NCBI RefSeq assembly: GCF_025370935.1
Contig: NC_133474.1
Coordinates: 21,655,511-21,719,510 of the forward strand
DNA length: 64,000 nucleotides
Direction of reading: 5' to 3'
Origin: Choristoneura fumiferana
Taxonomy: Eukaryota; Arthropoda; Insecta; Lepidoptera; Tortricidae
A program made the position numbers and the translations under genes. The notes below the pieces were generated by a model. It had not been told where the DNA came from, did no database searches, and worked only from the letters and a program-made list of their open reading frames with translations. This document shows positions 1 to 12,400 of this stretch, one piece after another; the stretch's first letter is position 1, and each line of letters opens with the position of its first letter.

Positions 1-120
1 TTAGTGACAGGTTGTTAGCCTGTCGCCTACGGTATACCTTAACCTATATCCTCAGTCGCCTCTTACCTACAACATCTACGGAAGAAATGGAGAGGTGTAA
101 TTCTACCGACACCAGACGGT
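1..120 (-). repeat. Lepidopteran interspersed repeat end
   Basis: Sequence with TATACCTTAACCTATATCCT and CAGTCGCCTCTTAC resembles a common lepidopteran non-LTR repeat end. Recognised from memory; no second copy here. Confidence 0.4.
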
Positions 121-302
121 ATATTATTGACAAATAAGAATAATAATAAAATAGATATTGCATTTTATTTAAAAAAAAACTATACTAAACTTAAAAAACT
201 TTTATAAAATAAAAATGAAACCTAAAACATAAACAAATTACTTAAAGAATACCCCTTAGCAAGGTCCCGAAGATGCTGGCGGCGTGGTTTACTAATGTTT
301 CG

Positions 303-515
303 GCGAATAACGTTTGGCAACCTGTTTCATTTCGCAACTTTTCATTTCCCAACTGTTTAATATTTCTGAAACTGTTAATATTTCAGGATTTTTATAAAAC
401 TAAACTAACCTAACCTAAAAGGTTCTACACGATGGCCCTGAAATAAATCCTGAAATATTTACAGTTTTAGAGTTTGCGAAATTGAACAGGTTGCCAAACG
501 TTACGTTGCGAAAAG
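303..515. repeat. Fold-back element
   Basis: Left arm from 303 (GCGAATAACGTTTGGCAACC) and right arm ending about 514 (GGTTGCCAAACGTTACGTTGC) are imperfect inverted copies. The loop contains CTAACCTAACCTAA. Confidence 0.7.
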
Positions 516-779
516 GCAGTACTCGTGGCGGCGTTTCCCTTTGAATAGCTAAGCTAATTCTTTGTGCGAGGAAGCTGCCAGCTTTTCGGTCACCTGTGAC
601 GTCTACTAACCTTCTTTAAAAAGTTTTAAAGCGTTAGGACCAGTTAGGACCCCACGAACCAAGGGTCTCGACACCGAATGGGTCAAAGTCATAATGTCAA
701 AAAAAAACTTCACGATACTGACATCATCTAGTGATATTTCGCATGTCTTTTAGCCCTCACTAAATCAAAATCAACCCGT

Positions 780-1035
780 CTAAGAAATTTCATGTAAATT
801 CATTGGTAACCAGGTAAAAGTAAAAAAGTTGAAAAACTACCGACATTATCGGTTCAAAGTTAAATAACTTTAAAACGGTTGAACCAATTTTTTATACATA
901 GCTAAAAACTGCCGCAAGGAAACTTTCAGGTAAAAATCTGTATCGAAATCGGTCCATCCGTTTGAGATCTACCACGCCACAGACAGATAGACATTGGTGT
1001 CAAACTTATAACACCCCTCTTTATGCGTGGGGTCC
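780..1035 (-). repeat. 'ACCGATTT' family interspersed repeat
   Basis: Reverse complement has GGTGTTATAAGTTTGACACC, a CTGT-rich stretch, AAACGGATGGACCGATTTCG and AACTTTGAACCGATAAT. Relatives at 22660-22910, 24975-25185, 27110-27265, 45190-45415 and 63400-63560. Confidence 0.6.
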
Positions 1036-2369
1036 TAAAAATACCATCTACCATCCACAAACAGTACAGTACTAATTTTTTCTCAAAAATGTTCGTAAAA
1101 GTTTACATTATTCTTCACATAGTTATGGTCAGCGAGAAAAATTATAAAGTTAAAAAAAATTGCAAGCTCGCTAGCTCGACAATAATGTACATACAAATTC
1201 TATTATTTCCGAGTCACAAACTTTTTAAAAGTTAAAGGGCCATGGAAATGTTGGCACAAGTCGTATACAGCCAACTCAAATGACCGGTACAGTTATTTTG
1301 TTAGAATTCCGCACTTTTTTTATTCAATCTGGAACAGCTTGTGGTGTTTTCGGTGGAAAAATACACCTGCAGTTTTTTGTAATGAAAAAAGGCGGAAAAG
1401 TATAAACATTTTATTGGAATAAAATAAAATAATTATATTTCGAGGAAAAGTTTATTCTAATTTAGTTTTTTCCTTCGCCATTTTTGAGAAAGCTTTATTA
1501 GTCTCGGCTGGAATAGCAATTGCTGTTTTCGTATTAGTTCATACTCAGACAGCAATTGCCTACTTCCATGCCACGACAATAATCTACTATAGGACGTCAT
1601 CACTGTCTCCCACATTTTATACACAAATCCAAACAATACCGACACTAACTGTAACACCCTTACAAATCAATTTAATCTGCAGCTAACCCTTCCCGAAGCA
1701 GTAGTTATAATATACTTCGTCCCGCTCTTTGTGCCACTATCGCCGCTTGCAGGGCCATAAAAACAAGCTTATGCCTCTAAACAGAAAACAGATTAGGGCG
1801 CGAGGGCCATTGGAAATAAGGCCCTTTGGCACGGGCGACTTTTGGGGGGTTAAACGGTTAAAAATGCCGCGTGGAGAAATGAATCGGCGTCGATTTGGAC
1901 AGATATTAAACACACTTCGGCCTTGATTCACCTTTTTGTTAAGTTCTGTGATGCTGTCTCGGTTTCGTTTCATTATTTAAGTTAGTTAGGTTGTAAGTCG
2001 GTTTGACCAAAATTTAATTACATACGCTGTCATTGCATGTACCTATGTTTTTCTTGTCATCTTGTAGATCTAAATAAATACCTACAAGAGTGTTATTTGA
2101 AACTATTTACTATCATCAAAGTGATTCATTCATCATACTTCAGTTTTGCCATAATGTACCCATTGTACAGGAACCCTGATAGCGATAACCATGCGCCTGC
2201 GACGCGTTGAGATGCGTTTTTATTTAATTACTATATCTTTATACCGCGGTTTTGTTTGGGCATATTTTTCGCAGATTATAAAAATTTCCTCCGTTTTGTG
2301 ATAGAATGGGCTTCCTAAAGCTATAGCAGGGATGATGACACAACCAACCAGCTGATGTTTTTATGAGTT
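1036..2369. other. No gene recognised
   Basis: Mostly AT-rich single-copy-looking DNA. A GC-richer block at about 1729-1975 has no stop codon in one frame on each strand but no recognisable protein; it may be a conserved non-coding element. Confidence 0.4.
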
Positions 2370-2604
2370 ACTAGCTTCTGCCCGCGGCTTCGCCCGCATG
2401 GAAGTCTGTTATCGCGCGCTGTTCCCTCGGGAACTGTGCATTTGTTCCGGGATAAAAAGTAGCCTATGTCACTATCTGGCCCATAAACCATCTCTATGCC
2501 AAAAATCACGTAGATCCGTCGCTCCGTTTCGACGTGAAAGACGGACAAACACACAAACATACCAACGCATTATTACACATATTACATAATTATTAGTATG
2601 GATT
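2370..2604 (-). mobile_element. 'GCGGCTTCGCCCGC' repeat
   Basis: CTAGCTTCTGCCCGCGGCTT ... GGGATAAAAAGTAGCCTATG ... CCAAAAATCACGT ... TTATTAGTATGGAT. One of the commonest lepidopteran repeats; other copies at 36047 (opposite strand), 50444, 52423 and 62666, with short ends at 8336 and 39990. Confidence 0.75.
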
Positions 2605-3207
2605 AAAACACGATTTCCCATAGACTTTGTACGGCATTAGCTATAATAGTTTTCACTTCACTAATACTACAAAATAGATTATCATAAACGACAATCAAAC
2701 CTATTTTAGTTAAAATGCCGCTAAATTCGTTTGTCCTTATCTGTCACTTCGACATTTGTATTTGTTTAGAAGGGACAAAGCATTTGTTAGTTAACATAGG
2801 CTTAATTTATGAATAAGGGGGTAGTAATAAGTAGACGTCTTAAAATAAAGAAAATGGCCGCCAACAAATGGCGACCAGCAGTCTATCTGACAAGTTCAAT
2901 TCAATCGTTTTAGTGAGGCATTTTCATGGGAAGACGATTTTAGACGAAGTGTTAGTCATCTTCTGATCACGTCATCTACGTTTTGAGACAATGTTTTGAA
3001 GTCATGGTTTAGGTTAGTCATTTTCTTAGAACGCCATCTTCATTTTAAGACCATACCGTGGCACGTCGTTTTCCCGGTTGGTCATATTCTCAATAGATCA
3101 TCATTCGTTTTAAGACAATGAGGATTTCTGTGACAGGCTAGGTGGCGTTGGTATCGGGAAGTCCTTTTGAGAACTTTGCGACACGTTTGTGATTGAACTA
3201 AAATCAT

Positions 3208-3484
3208 TTCCTTGCTCACCCGCGACCTTACGATAGCTAAGCTTATGCAAAATATGCGTGTTCATGCAGTTCCTCCACCTCCACACTGTAAGAACACACA
3301 CAAATCACACAAACCCATCTATCACCACCACCACACTACACAAGTAGTGTGGAGGAACTGCATGAACACGCATATTTTGCATAAGCTTAGCTATCGTAAG
3401 GTCGCGGGTGAGCAAGGAAATTATTTTAGTTCATTGATATGGACCTCCGCAAAGTAACGCCTGATTCAATAAATTACGTTTGTG
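3208..3484. mobile_element. Penelope-like terminal repeats in inverted arrangement
   Basis: Arms 3208-3290 and 3343-3423 are near-perfect inverted copies (GTGTGGAGG...GGAACTGCATGAACACGC, TTTTGCATAAGCTTAGC), with a loop of (CACCAC)-type sequence. The right side continues into ATGGACCTCCGCAAAGTAAC, the end that follows the GIY-YIG remnant at 58470. Confidence 0.7.
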
Positions 3485-3662
3485 ATTGATTAAATAACTA
3501 AATGATCCAATCCTAAGCAAACCTGTAACTTCAAACTGACCTCACGATACCAACGCCATCTGGCAATATTTTCTGGAAACTCTCATTTCGATTGACGTTT
3601 TTTTCTGGATCAGTCAGTCGATTGACTTCCGCTACTTGATATGCCTTGATAGCCCCTAGAAT

Positions 3663-3806
3663 GATATCGTCACTACTTTGAAAAAAAATCTCGTATCTCA
3701 AATCAATAAGTCAGCAAATTTGACCCTTAAAACAATGTTCATTAAGTTCACTCGGAAAGATCATCGATTTTGAGATACCAGCTTTTTTCAAAGTAGTGAC
3801 GATATG
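3663..3806. repeat. Fold-back element
   Basis: Arms ATATCGTCACTACTTTGAAA...GTATCTCAAA and reverse complement, 3663-3702 and 3767-3806, about 40 bp each with few mismatches. Confidence 0.75.
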
Positions 3807-4374
3807 ATTAATTTATAGCCTAGATATCCTACTGGAAATGCACGATTTTTCGTTTCCGCAATGTTAAATTTCATTGTTACCTTGCTCACAATATTGAAAG
3901 AAAAATTGACAAAAAATTGAATACCACATCTTATCTTAGCTTTACATCACGTGATCCACTTCCTCCTTTGCGACCCTATTTCAGACCCTAAAAAAAGTTT
4001 GAAGAATTCTTCTGATTCACTGTTTATCTGCAACAATCGACTACTATCTGTACCCCCATAAACAGTTCTAGGAACAACTTCGCTCCCCTCACACAATGCA
4101 GGAAACCTCGATATCGTTCTCATGTTGCAACGTATCTTAAATATTGTTTGTTCAATTATTTTAAAGTTCCCATCGTCGTTATCGGTCACAATGGTCGAAG
4201 GTGCGCCTGTTTGCTTTCATATATTTTTTATCGTCTTTATTTGATCGATATACAATGTGCTTAAGTGTGCGGACCGTATTTTTGTGCTGCATGCTTTTTT
4301 AAGCGTCCTTATATTTTAGCTAAAACCAATGCTAAAGACAGAGAGTAGTATAGGTTGAAAAAGCCAGAGAATTT

Positions 4375-4575
4375 GGGCAAAAACTTGTGGCCGCATGTCC
4401 GAGTTTATCACGATTCATGTGTGAAATTATGTTCGAAATAAAGTTTATCAAAGGCTTTATTACTGAGGAAGCCTGCACAAATCCGTGATGCCATACAATG
4501 GTGTATCTGAAGTTCTGCTGGTGAATCTGCACTACAGTCGTTCCGAGAGGAGACCTGTTTCAGCAATGGGAAGTA
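4375..4575 (+). mobile_element. Old LINE 3' end
   Basis: Diverged relative of 7310-7525: GTGTGAAATTA, AAGCCTGCACAAATC, GAGAGGAGACCTGTTTCAGCAATGGG. Low identity. Confidence 0.5.
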
Positions 4576-6690
4576 CATATTTTGGCCGAAAACGAAATAG
4601 GCGGAAAAATAGTAATGATAAACGTATATAATTACGTGCACTTCTAGATTATCAAAGTAGATAATAATGCAAAGAAAATTGCGAGAAATCACGACAGTAC
4701 TACATAATTGCCAATTGGAAGTTTTTGATAAGCGAAGCGACGTATCGGTCCACAGAAAAAGACTAGAAATCTGGCAGAGATTTTGGTGTCGGTGTTGAAA
4801 CAGCCTGAAATGTGTACAGGTTGAATTTTTTAATAGCATTATATTAAATGACTGAAAAGTTAACAAATAAACAAGCCTTATAATTTTATCTTGATGGGAT
4901 GCAGTCTCAGAGAGTCAATTAACATACTTTAGTTTTAGGATCAATAGACATAGGTATCTTTTAGTTTACGTACTTACCAACCTAACAGATGTTTGAGGAA
5001 ACGATTGAAATCCATCGGATGAAAATGAGAGCAATTCCAACTCGTTTACTTAACATTATATTAAAATAACCCTCCTCAGGCAGGGCAGTCGGGTAAAAAA
5101 CAGCCGTAGCAGAATCTTTAGAAAAACTGATATCTGTTAATAGTTGGTCCCTGCCTAATAGCGCCTAGATCCGAACGAACGTAGACAATTTGCTGGCTAA
5201 AGAATTACTGATTTTAACGAACAAGCTTGCAAGTCTATTTAGAAATACGAAACCAGCAATCTTTGACTTTTGACCTAGTTATGTAACTTAAACGTCTTAC
5301 CCTTCAGCTTATTTTGGTCATTCTTAGTAACAAACACGCACATTAATGTAATTTGTAACTTCTAGATTTGGAAACAATGACGTTCACGATGACGTTTGAT
5401 GAAGTTAAACTTAAAGTATGTTGATGATATTAAAAACGAGATTCGATTTGTAGCATTCGAACATGGCGGATGTAGACAATATCTAATTTTGCTATTTCTG
5501 TTTCTTTGGCTAGTTGAAGTATAATTTTGATAGTGTTTTATGCGGCGATTTACCTTAACAGTGAACAGTGATCACAAAATTCTATATTTCTCTCGTGTCT
5601 GACATTTTTTAATGCGCAAGTTGTGTCCACGTGGTTTCTGGAATTTTACTATCAAGTTGCAAAAACTACAACCACAGTACAACGTCCCTCTCAAAGAGAG
5701 TATACTTTGACACTGGCGAAATTGTCCTATTAATTAGGACAGAAAAGCCATATTTTAAAAGAGAAGAAGAGATATTAAAAACATCTACCTAATTAAAAAT
5801 CTTTTGGGTATAGTTATTTCTTTATTTTAGAGATCTCGCAAACGGCTCTAATGCTTTCTATAAAATTTGCTATATGCCTATGTCAATTAGCAAATTTTTT
5901 AGATGAATAGATTAATTGATGTCAACGGACTACGAACAAAATCTATTGCTGGTGTTTCTGGCAAGGATATGCCTACGTAAGAAAAAATAGTAAAATTAAT
6001 GACAAAGATATTTGAAATATTTTGAGTACTTAACAGGTATTGCAAAATATAATCTCATTTCCTTGCTTGCACGTAAAAAGAGAATCAAAACCCAAAATTT
6101 AGTAGGCGAGTCTCCGATAGCATTTTTTTAGTACACAGGGCGTAATAAACAGATCAGTTTATTGGCTACCCAAAAAACCAAACATAAAGCGCTCCTTCAT
6201 ATCGAGAATCATATCGACACATTTATTTACCGTATTCGATTAACTCTAACGAAAATACGACATCCGATAAAAAAGTGATACGTTTTTTCTAGAGATATTG
6301 TATATTTTGTATTTTTCCTCGCGCATCGTGTTTATTTGGCCAGCAAACATAGTAATGAAGGAATTGATAGTGCTTCGGTCATCGACCTCCATTTTTTTGT
6401 CCGGTTTCGGGAATCGATCGTCTTACGAAATGTCAAGGGATAACAAAAGTGTGATAAGGAGCAAATACTCTTGGGTTTGTTGAGTATTCATACGGTTCTT
6501 TATCTTGCGGAAAATGACTCTGTTGCCTTATTTAGATGGAATGAAGTATAAGTGTTGAATTACCTACAAATAAGTATTGCCATACAATTTAATACTAAGT
6601 AGGTAAATTTAATTTTTGTTTTTAACTTTTATTTTAATTTTATTTATTTTCCACGTGTTGTCGGCGTGAGTGTTATCAGTCTGTTACAGT
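4576..6690. other. No gene recognised
   Basis: AT-rich with short chance open frames. A short block near 5700-5755 (ACACTGGCGAAATTGTCCT...AGCCATATTTT) also occurs at 54467-54505 and is a repeat. Confidence 0.4.
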
Positions 6691-6698
6691 TTTTGACG

Positions 6699-6968
6699 AC
6701 CAGATGGGTCTAGTGGTTAGAGAAACTGACTACGAAGCTTGAAGTCCCGGGTTCGATTCCCGTATCGCGGCAGATATTTGTATGAAAAATACGAATGTTT
6801 GTTCTCGAGTCTTGGGTGTTTAATATGTATTTAGGTATGTATCTATATCTATATAATTATATTTATCCGTTGCTTAGTACCCATAACACAAGCTTTGCTA
6901 AGCTTACTTTGGGACTAGGTCAATTGATGTGAATTGTCCCGTGATATTTATTTACTATTTATTTATTT
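6699..6968 (+). mobile_element. tRNA-derived SINE
   Basis: Pol III A box-like TAGTGGTTAGA (6711-6721) and B box GGTTCGATTCC (6750-6760), followed by a tail with CTTACTTTGGGACTAGG and an ATTT-rich end. No full cloverleaf, so not a working tRNA gene. Confidence 0.75.
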
Positions 6969-7043
6969 ATGTTAAGGGTACCTATTTAATGTCATGTATG
7001 TCTTATGTTTTTTCTCTTGTTCTGTGATTGTGATGTTTTATGT

Positions 7044-7290
7044 TATTCCAGATGTCCAGCTATCGACATACCAAATTTCATCCAAATCCGTCCAGCCGTT
7101 TTAGCGTGAAGGAGTAAGTAGCGCCATCATTGCCAAGAAAAATGCGCCGCAAGAAACTTGTCAAAAAACATTTTTCAAAATAAAATAATTACGAATAAAA
7201 TACTTAAAAACTACAGTAGGTATACAATTAAAGAAAAAAATACAAAAATATAATAATATTAATACAGGGAATGGGGTATAGCCTCTCTGG
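7044..7290 (-). repeat. LINE-type 3' end, reverse orientation
   Basis: CATCATTGCCAAGAA-AATGCGCCGCAAGAAAC is the reverse complement of 37570-37610. The downstream part matches 52080-52200 and 62340-62415. The left part (CCAAATCCGTCCAGCCGTTT) is a second repeat seen again at 17370. Confidence 0.6.
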
Positions 7291-7309
7291 GGTATAACCT
7301 CTAAGTTTT

Positions 7310-7530
7310 CGAAGTTCATGTGCGAAATTACATTTGAAATTTACCACGACCTATTACGGTGAAGGAAAACATCGTGAGAAAATCTGCACAGATCTACGAA
7401 GTAATTCAATGTTTGTGTGAAGTTCCCAATCCGCATTGGGCCCACGTGGGAACTACGGCCCAAGCTCTCTCATTCTGAGAGGAGGCCTGTGCCCAGCAGT
7501 GGGTATATAGGCTGGGATGATGAGGTTATA
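7310..7530 (+). mobile_element. LINE 3' end with GATGATGA tail
   Basis: GGTGAAGGAAAACATCGTGA, AATCTGCACA, CCCAATCCGCATTGGGCC, GAGAGGAGGCCTGTGCCCAG, GGGTATATAGGCTGGGATGATGA. Well-known lepidopteran non-LTR end. Confidence 0.75.
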
Positions 7531-8335
7531 AGTGACAGTTTATAATATTAGTATAGAACGGAAGTAGGATTTCATATAGCAAACATTTACGATCAAAGCT
7601 CTCATAACCGATTAACCTCCACGATCCGCAAGAACAATCATCCTAATCACCGATACAGAAACAAACGCAACCCGCGAACTATCTGCCCTCAGTCCACTCG
7701 AATAATTACAATCGACTCGCTGACAATCGCGATTCGATCACAAAGCTCACATAATCGTACGCTATGCCGACTTCCGTCACAACACTAGACGGCGGAATCG
7801 CCAAAACGTGCAATGGAAACTCAACTCCAACGTGAACGGGGAAGAGTTATATTTGGTTGCATCGGCATATGACATAGTGACGGGAGTGGAATAACACTCG
7901 ATTGTGACGGGACAATGCAATAATCCTCGCATTGTTGGAGCGACATTGTTGTTTTAAGGGCGGGCGGCGCTCGCGACAATTGTACGCTTTATTGCATAAA
8001 TAATAATGTTATTTTGGCCGGTGACGTTTCATTGTGGCGCTTTTGTTGCTAAATTTTGATATTGGGTGACGTTCTCGTTTGTTTTATTTGTAGACTAACT
8101 TAAGCCTGTGGCTTTACCCCCGTGCAGAACTAAAGTAGCTATATAAGTAGCTGCTAAAAGCTAACCATTTTGTGGGATTCCCAAAATTGCTTGGTGCATA
8201 TATCATTGTTATCATGAACTATCTTATAACAATAAAAAAATGTGTCTTAACGGAACATAAAATTTGAAGACTAAAACTACAGGCATTTAAATTTTACTAC
8301 TCATAAACGATAGATGCTATAAATGTATGTCCAGG
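7531..8335. promoter_or_regulatory. GC-richer intronic island with several Sox-type sites
   Basis: No reading frame. Between 7930 and 8036 there are four CATTGT/ACAATT-type sites (7930, 7944, 7975, 8030). Lies upstream of the Sox21 exon, in its intron. Function is inferred only. Confidence 0.35.
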
Positions 8336-8984
8336 TATATCACGTCACACGAGCGAAGCCGCGGGTAAAAGCTTGCTGTACTTACATAAAACAAATACCA
8401 AAAGAAACAGATGTATGAAGGCGATCTTATCCCTTTACTACTTATCCCTGCTTTTATCCTTGAGATTTAGCTTGTTGCAATAGTTTTTTTTTTTTTTGAT
8501 AATGATAAATTTATTTGTCAAACATAGGTACAAAAACAGATCTTATTTAAATATTTCATAGAACTCTATGTTTTGCCGTTAGGCGTACAAATATTTTGCA
8601 GTTACACATTCGTTTAGTTGTACATCCAAACATTCTAGCGATTTAATCAAACATGCAGCATTGATTAAAACAAAACTCAGTCAAAAACAATTTGTACAAT
8701 TAATAGCAGTTCTGTTAAGCTCTTGTTATTTTATTTGAAAAATATCTGTTTAATCGAACAAAATAAAAAAACGGCGGCATAGATATCTGCGATGTTAGAT
8801 TACAGGAACTGAACAGAGAGTGGTGCAACGGAGTAAATATCTATAAGCATTGAAAGATACCTAATACTCAAAAGGGAACTGCGTACAACTGTGTAAAAAT
8901 ATGATTATTTATATCTTGAATCATACATAACACATCACGGCCATTCCGCTGGCATAACTCATCATCGTCATCATCTTGAGCTAA

Positions 8985-9130
8985 TGTACGTCACATTGCG
9001 GCACAGGCCTCCCCTCACAGTGAGAGGGACTTGGGCCATACATGCCTCGCGGGACCAGTGCCTATTATTTCTTTGCACGTGTGTGCAAGTTTCAGGCACG
9101 ATTTTTACATTCCCCGTAAATTTCAAATCT
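8985..9130 (-). mobile_element. LINE 3' end, reverse orientation
   Basis: GCACAGGCCTCCCCTCACAG-GAGAGGG-CTTGGGCC is the reverse complement of the usual end seen at 7440-7500. It is followed by GGCACGATTTTTACATTCCC. Confidence 0.6.
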
Positions 9131-9255
9131 TCTTAGAGAGCACTGGCCTGTACCTCTGTAGGTAGATGCGTCCAAATCAGGAACTCATTAAAAGTAGCAG
9201 CGTTCCACATCCAAAAAAAAACAGAAACCCCAACTGAACAACTCCATCCTTCCAG

Positions 9256-9442
9256 GGCACTTCATATGAAAGAGCACCCAGACTACAAGTACCGGCCGCG
9301 GCGGAAGCCCAAAGCGCTCATCAAGAAGGAGCCCAAGTTCGGCTTTGGCATCAGCGGGCTCATGGCGCCCGTGCCGCGGCTCCTCACGCCGTCCATGCCG
9401 CACCCCATGCCGCAAATGCCTATGCCTCATCACCTAATGCAG
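9256..9442 (+). CDS. Sox21b: Sox21 exon with the C-terminal end of the HMG box
   Basis: Acceptor ...tccttccag/g at 9255/9256, donor CAG/gtaact at 9442/9443. The first base completes a codon split by the intron, then ALHMKEHPDYKYRPRRKPK follows, the third helix end and basic tail of a Sox HMG box. The tail continues with a lysine-rich stretch, FGFGISGLMAPVPRL and a Met/Pro/His-rich run ending HHLMQ. The intron therefore interrupts the HMG box just before ALHMKEHPDY. If the donor were not used, translation would add only Val-Thr before a stop. GC content and codon use are much higher than in the flanking DNA. Confidence 0.93.
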
Positions 9443-12400
9443 GTAACTTGAACTTCCAAAGCGCTCATGGAGAAGAACGCCAAGTCTTGCTTCGGCATCA
9501 GCGGGGATAATGGCCCCCGTGCCGCTGCTCCTCATACTTTTCATGTCACTCCTCAATTATATACTTCTACCATCAACTGATCTAAGTATCAAGTCATTTC
9601 AACTCCACTTTTACGGGGTGTCGAAAGCAATAAGAACCTGAGATATGGCATAGGAAAATTCGTGTCTAACCAGGGGTTATACGGATTGCTGAGGACCTGG
9701 GTTCGAACAAGTTTGTATTTTCTAAGTATCTATCTACGGAATCGAATCAGAAATGAGGAGATAAGTAGAAGAACGAGGGTCACCGACATATCCAAGTGAA
9801 TTGACTCATTAACGTGATAATTGGCAGGCCATGTGTGGTACGGAGAACAGATAGCCGTTGGAGTCGAAAAGTTTTGCAGGTGGTAGGACCTTGTGCAAGG
9901 TCCGCCCGGATTGCTACCACCATCTTGCTCGCTAATCCTGCAGTGAAGCAGCAGTGCTTGCACTGTTGTGTTTCGGCGTGGAGAGTAAGACGGCCGGTGA
10001 AATTACTGGCACTTGAGGTATCCCATCTTAGGCCTCTAGGTTGGCAACGCATCTGCAGTCCCCCTGGTGTTGCAGGTGTCTATGGGCAGTGGCGATCTCT
10101 TACCATCAGGAGACCCACTTGCTCGTTTTCCATCCAGTCGAATAAAAAAAAAGTTCTTGAATGGGGCCGCGGATTGGTAAGAGCAGCGTAGGACGTCCAC
10201 CTAGTTGGAGTCACTGGTTCACGGTTGATGCAGTCCAACCGAAGCAACTGGAAGTCTATGGGGTAGGCCTATATCCTACGGCTGATGTGATGATGATGAA
10301 TGAGCTGACAACAAAAACTTCTAATGCAGGATAAACCAGAGCTGAGTAGGGCACTGTTCCCGCCGCTGCCGTACCCGTTCTACCCGTTTGCGAAACTACC
10401 CTCAGACGATGGGAAGCTGGCGGCGGAGTTGGCGCACTTGCAGGTAATGGCCATGTCACTGCGGCATAATAGGTAATGAAAGAGCGGACACATGGGCAAA
10501 AGATGCCATTGAAATCGGTTCCCAGGATTATAACATCATTTTACCATCAGACCTAATGATGTCCTTCAGTATGACTTGAGGATTCTGGCAGACTATGGGA
10601 CTCCTCCAGACTCCAGAAAGGTCGACACTATGGAACATCCAACCGTTAATCCGCGAAAGCTTGGTTTTACCGTTCCGCTCAGCTAATAAATGGGTCACTT
10701 CTACCATTTGCGAATCCTTAGGTCATGCGTACTCCGGTGAATTCTTGTCTAAAATCAGGGTCGGGACAACTCTTTGTGTGAAGGTCTCCGACGAGGGTCT
10801 TTAGATCTCATTTTTTTTTGCGGTAGACTCACTTACTCTCTATATGACGCGCTGCCTAAGGATTGCGACCTATTAACTTTCTGACTCTTTTGCTCTACTT
10901 GATTCTTCCTTGATAAAAATTAATCAAATTTATTCAGTGCCACACATTATGTTGTAGTATCTGCAGCATGCTTATTATTATATTACTTTGTTTCCTTTTC
11001 AACTCTTTTTATGCTAGCATGCTTAAAACTCTTCCAATACCCTATGATTAAAAAAAAAAAAAAAATGTAATTGTCTTTGTGGTCTTTGTGCTGTCCATAA
11101 CATATGTTATTTTTAGGTCTCCTGTTTTCCTTCCCCAAGATCAAAATTTCAAAAACCGAACATTCTCCTCAGTGTGTAATCTACGCCGACACTGGCAAAA
11201 AACGATAGCCCTCATTGACGTACTTTTTATGAGCTGTCAAAACACAATTCTCCCATAAAGTTTGAATGGAAATATAAACTTATGACGTCACTTGTTCGCA
11301 CACTCAATCAACTAACTATTTATTTGTTTTAAAGCAACAAAAACTCTAATTTTGCAGTTAATCGAAAATTAATCTGGTTTTCAGGGCTAAAATACCGTTT
11401 TTTTACTGGAGTCGTGTCTTCGAATTATTTTTTAATGGTGTCAACATCCCTATTGATGATGATTGCATGATTGCAGATAGTTTTTTCATAATGAAGAAGT
11501 AAAGGTTTCGGATTAGGGTATAAAAAATCATAGATTTCGTAGAGCATCGCGTACAGTCAAAGTAACTGAATCGCGTACCAGGGTAGAACCTTTATGAAAT
11601 TTATTAAAAATAGGTTCCACCCTGACGCAATAGCTTCCTTGACTGTACTGCTAATAAAAAACATAAGTACCTAATTTATTACATTTTTCGACGTACAAAG
11701 TGTACGGCGTCAAAGGCGTTACTACGTTTTGAATTAAAAATTCCGACGAGAAACCTCTACAGGGGTATTTAGTATTTAGTAATACCTACTTAGGTGCTAA
11801 TTCCACCGTGTGTCAGATCCATTCGTAAGATCAATTTTAAAACACCATAAATGTCGTCCCAGTAGAGCGAAAAGTCAGCAAGTCCCAAAAATCTCAAAAT
11901 TTACTATTTAATACCATCGATATTGAATTTTTTCTGCAAATTTCAAGTCAAGTCAATAGGAGCCATAGATCCAATTTTAAAAAGTTTGTTTTTTTATTTA
12001 TTTAACTTAACTTCAACATGTATTACATTTAGTGTAAAATCATTACTTTGTTGTTTTTGCACATGAATTCAAGTGAGAATTAACTAAATTACCTACTTAA
12101 TGAATTTATACCGAAAAAATGACGACCAAAGTGGTTAGTTTAAGACATTTTAGATATTTTTTTCCATATCAAGTTATGTCTATCACCGAGCACTATTTAT
12201 TCCCAAAGTTCACTAAAACTACTAATTACCTAAAGATAGCAAAATTTGTGACAAAATATGAAAGCGAAAATTAACTAAGTATTTTTGTTGAGTTTTCGAT
12301 CATCAAATTTAATTATAGTAATATTTATGAGCTTTAAATATCATACAAATAGTCATTAACTCTAGTCGAAAAATCACTAACTGACATTTAGGTTCATAAT

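Noticed and set aside
405..420. CCTAACCTAA as an internal telomere repeat
   Set aside because: Only two units of the insect telomere motif, inside the loop of a fold-back element; the motif is frequent by chance in moth DNA.
4408..4866. 152-codon minus-strand ORF
   Set aside because: Covers an old LINE 3' end and adjoining AT-rich DNA; composition is not protein-like.
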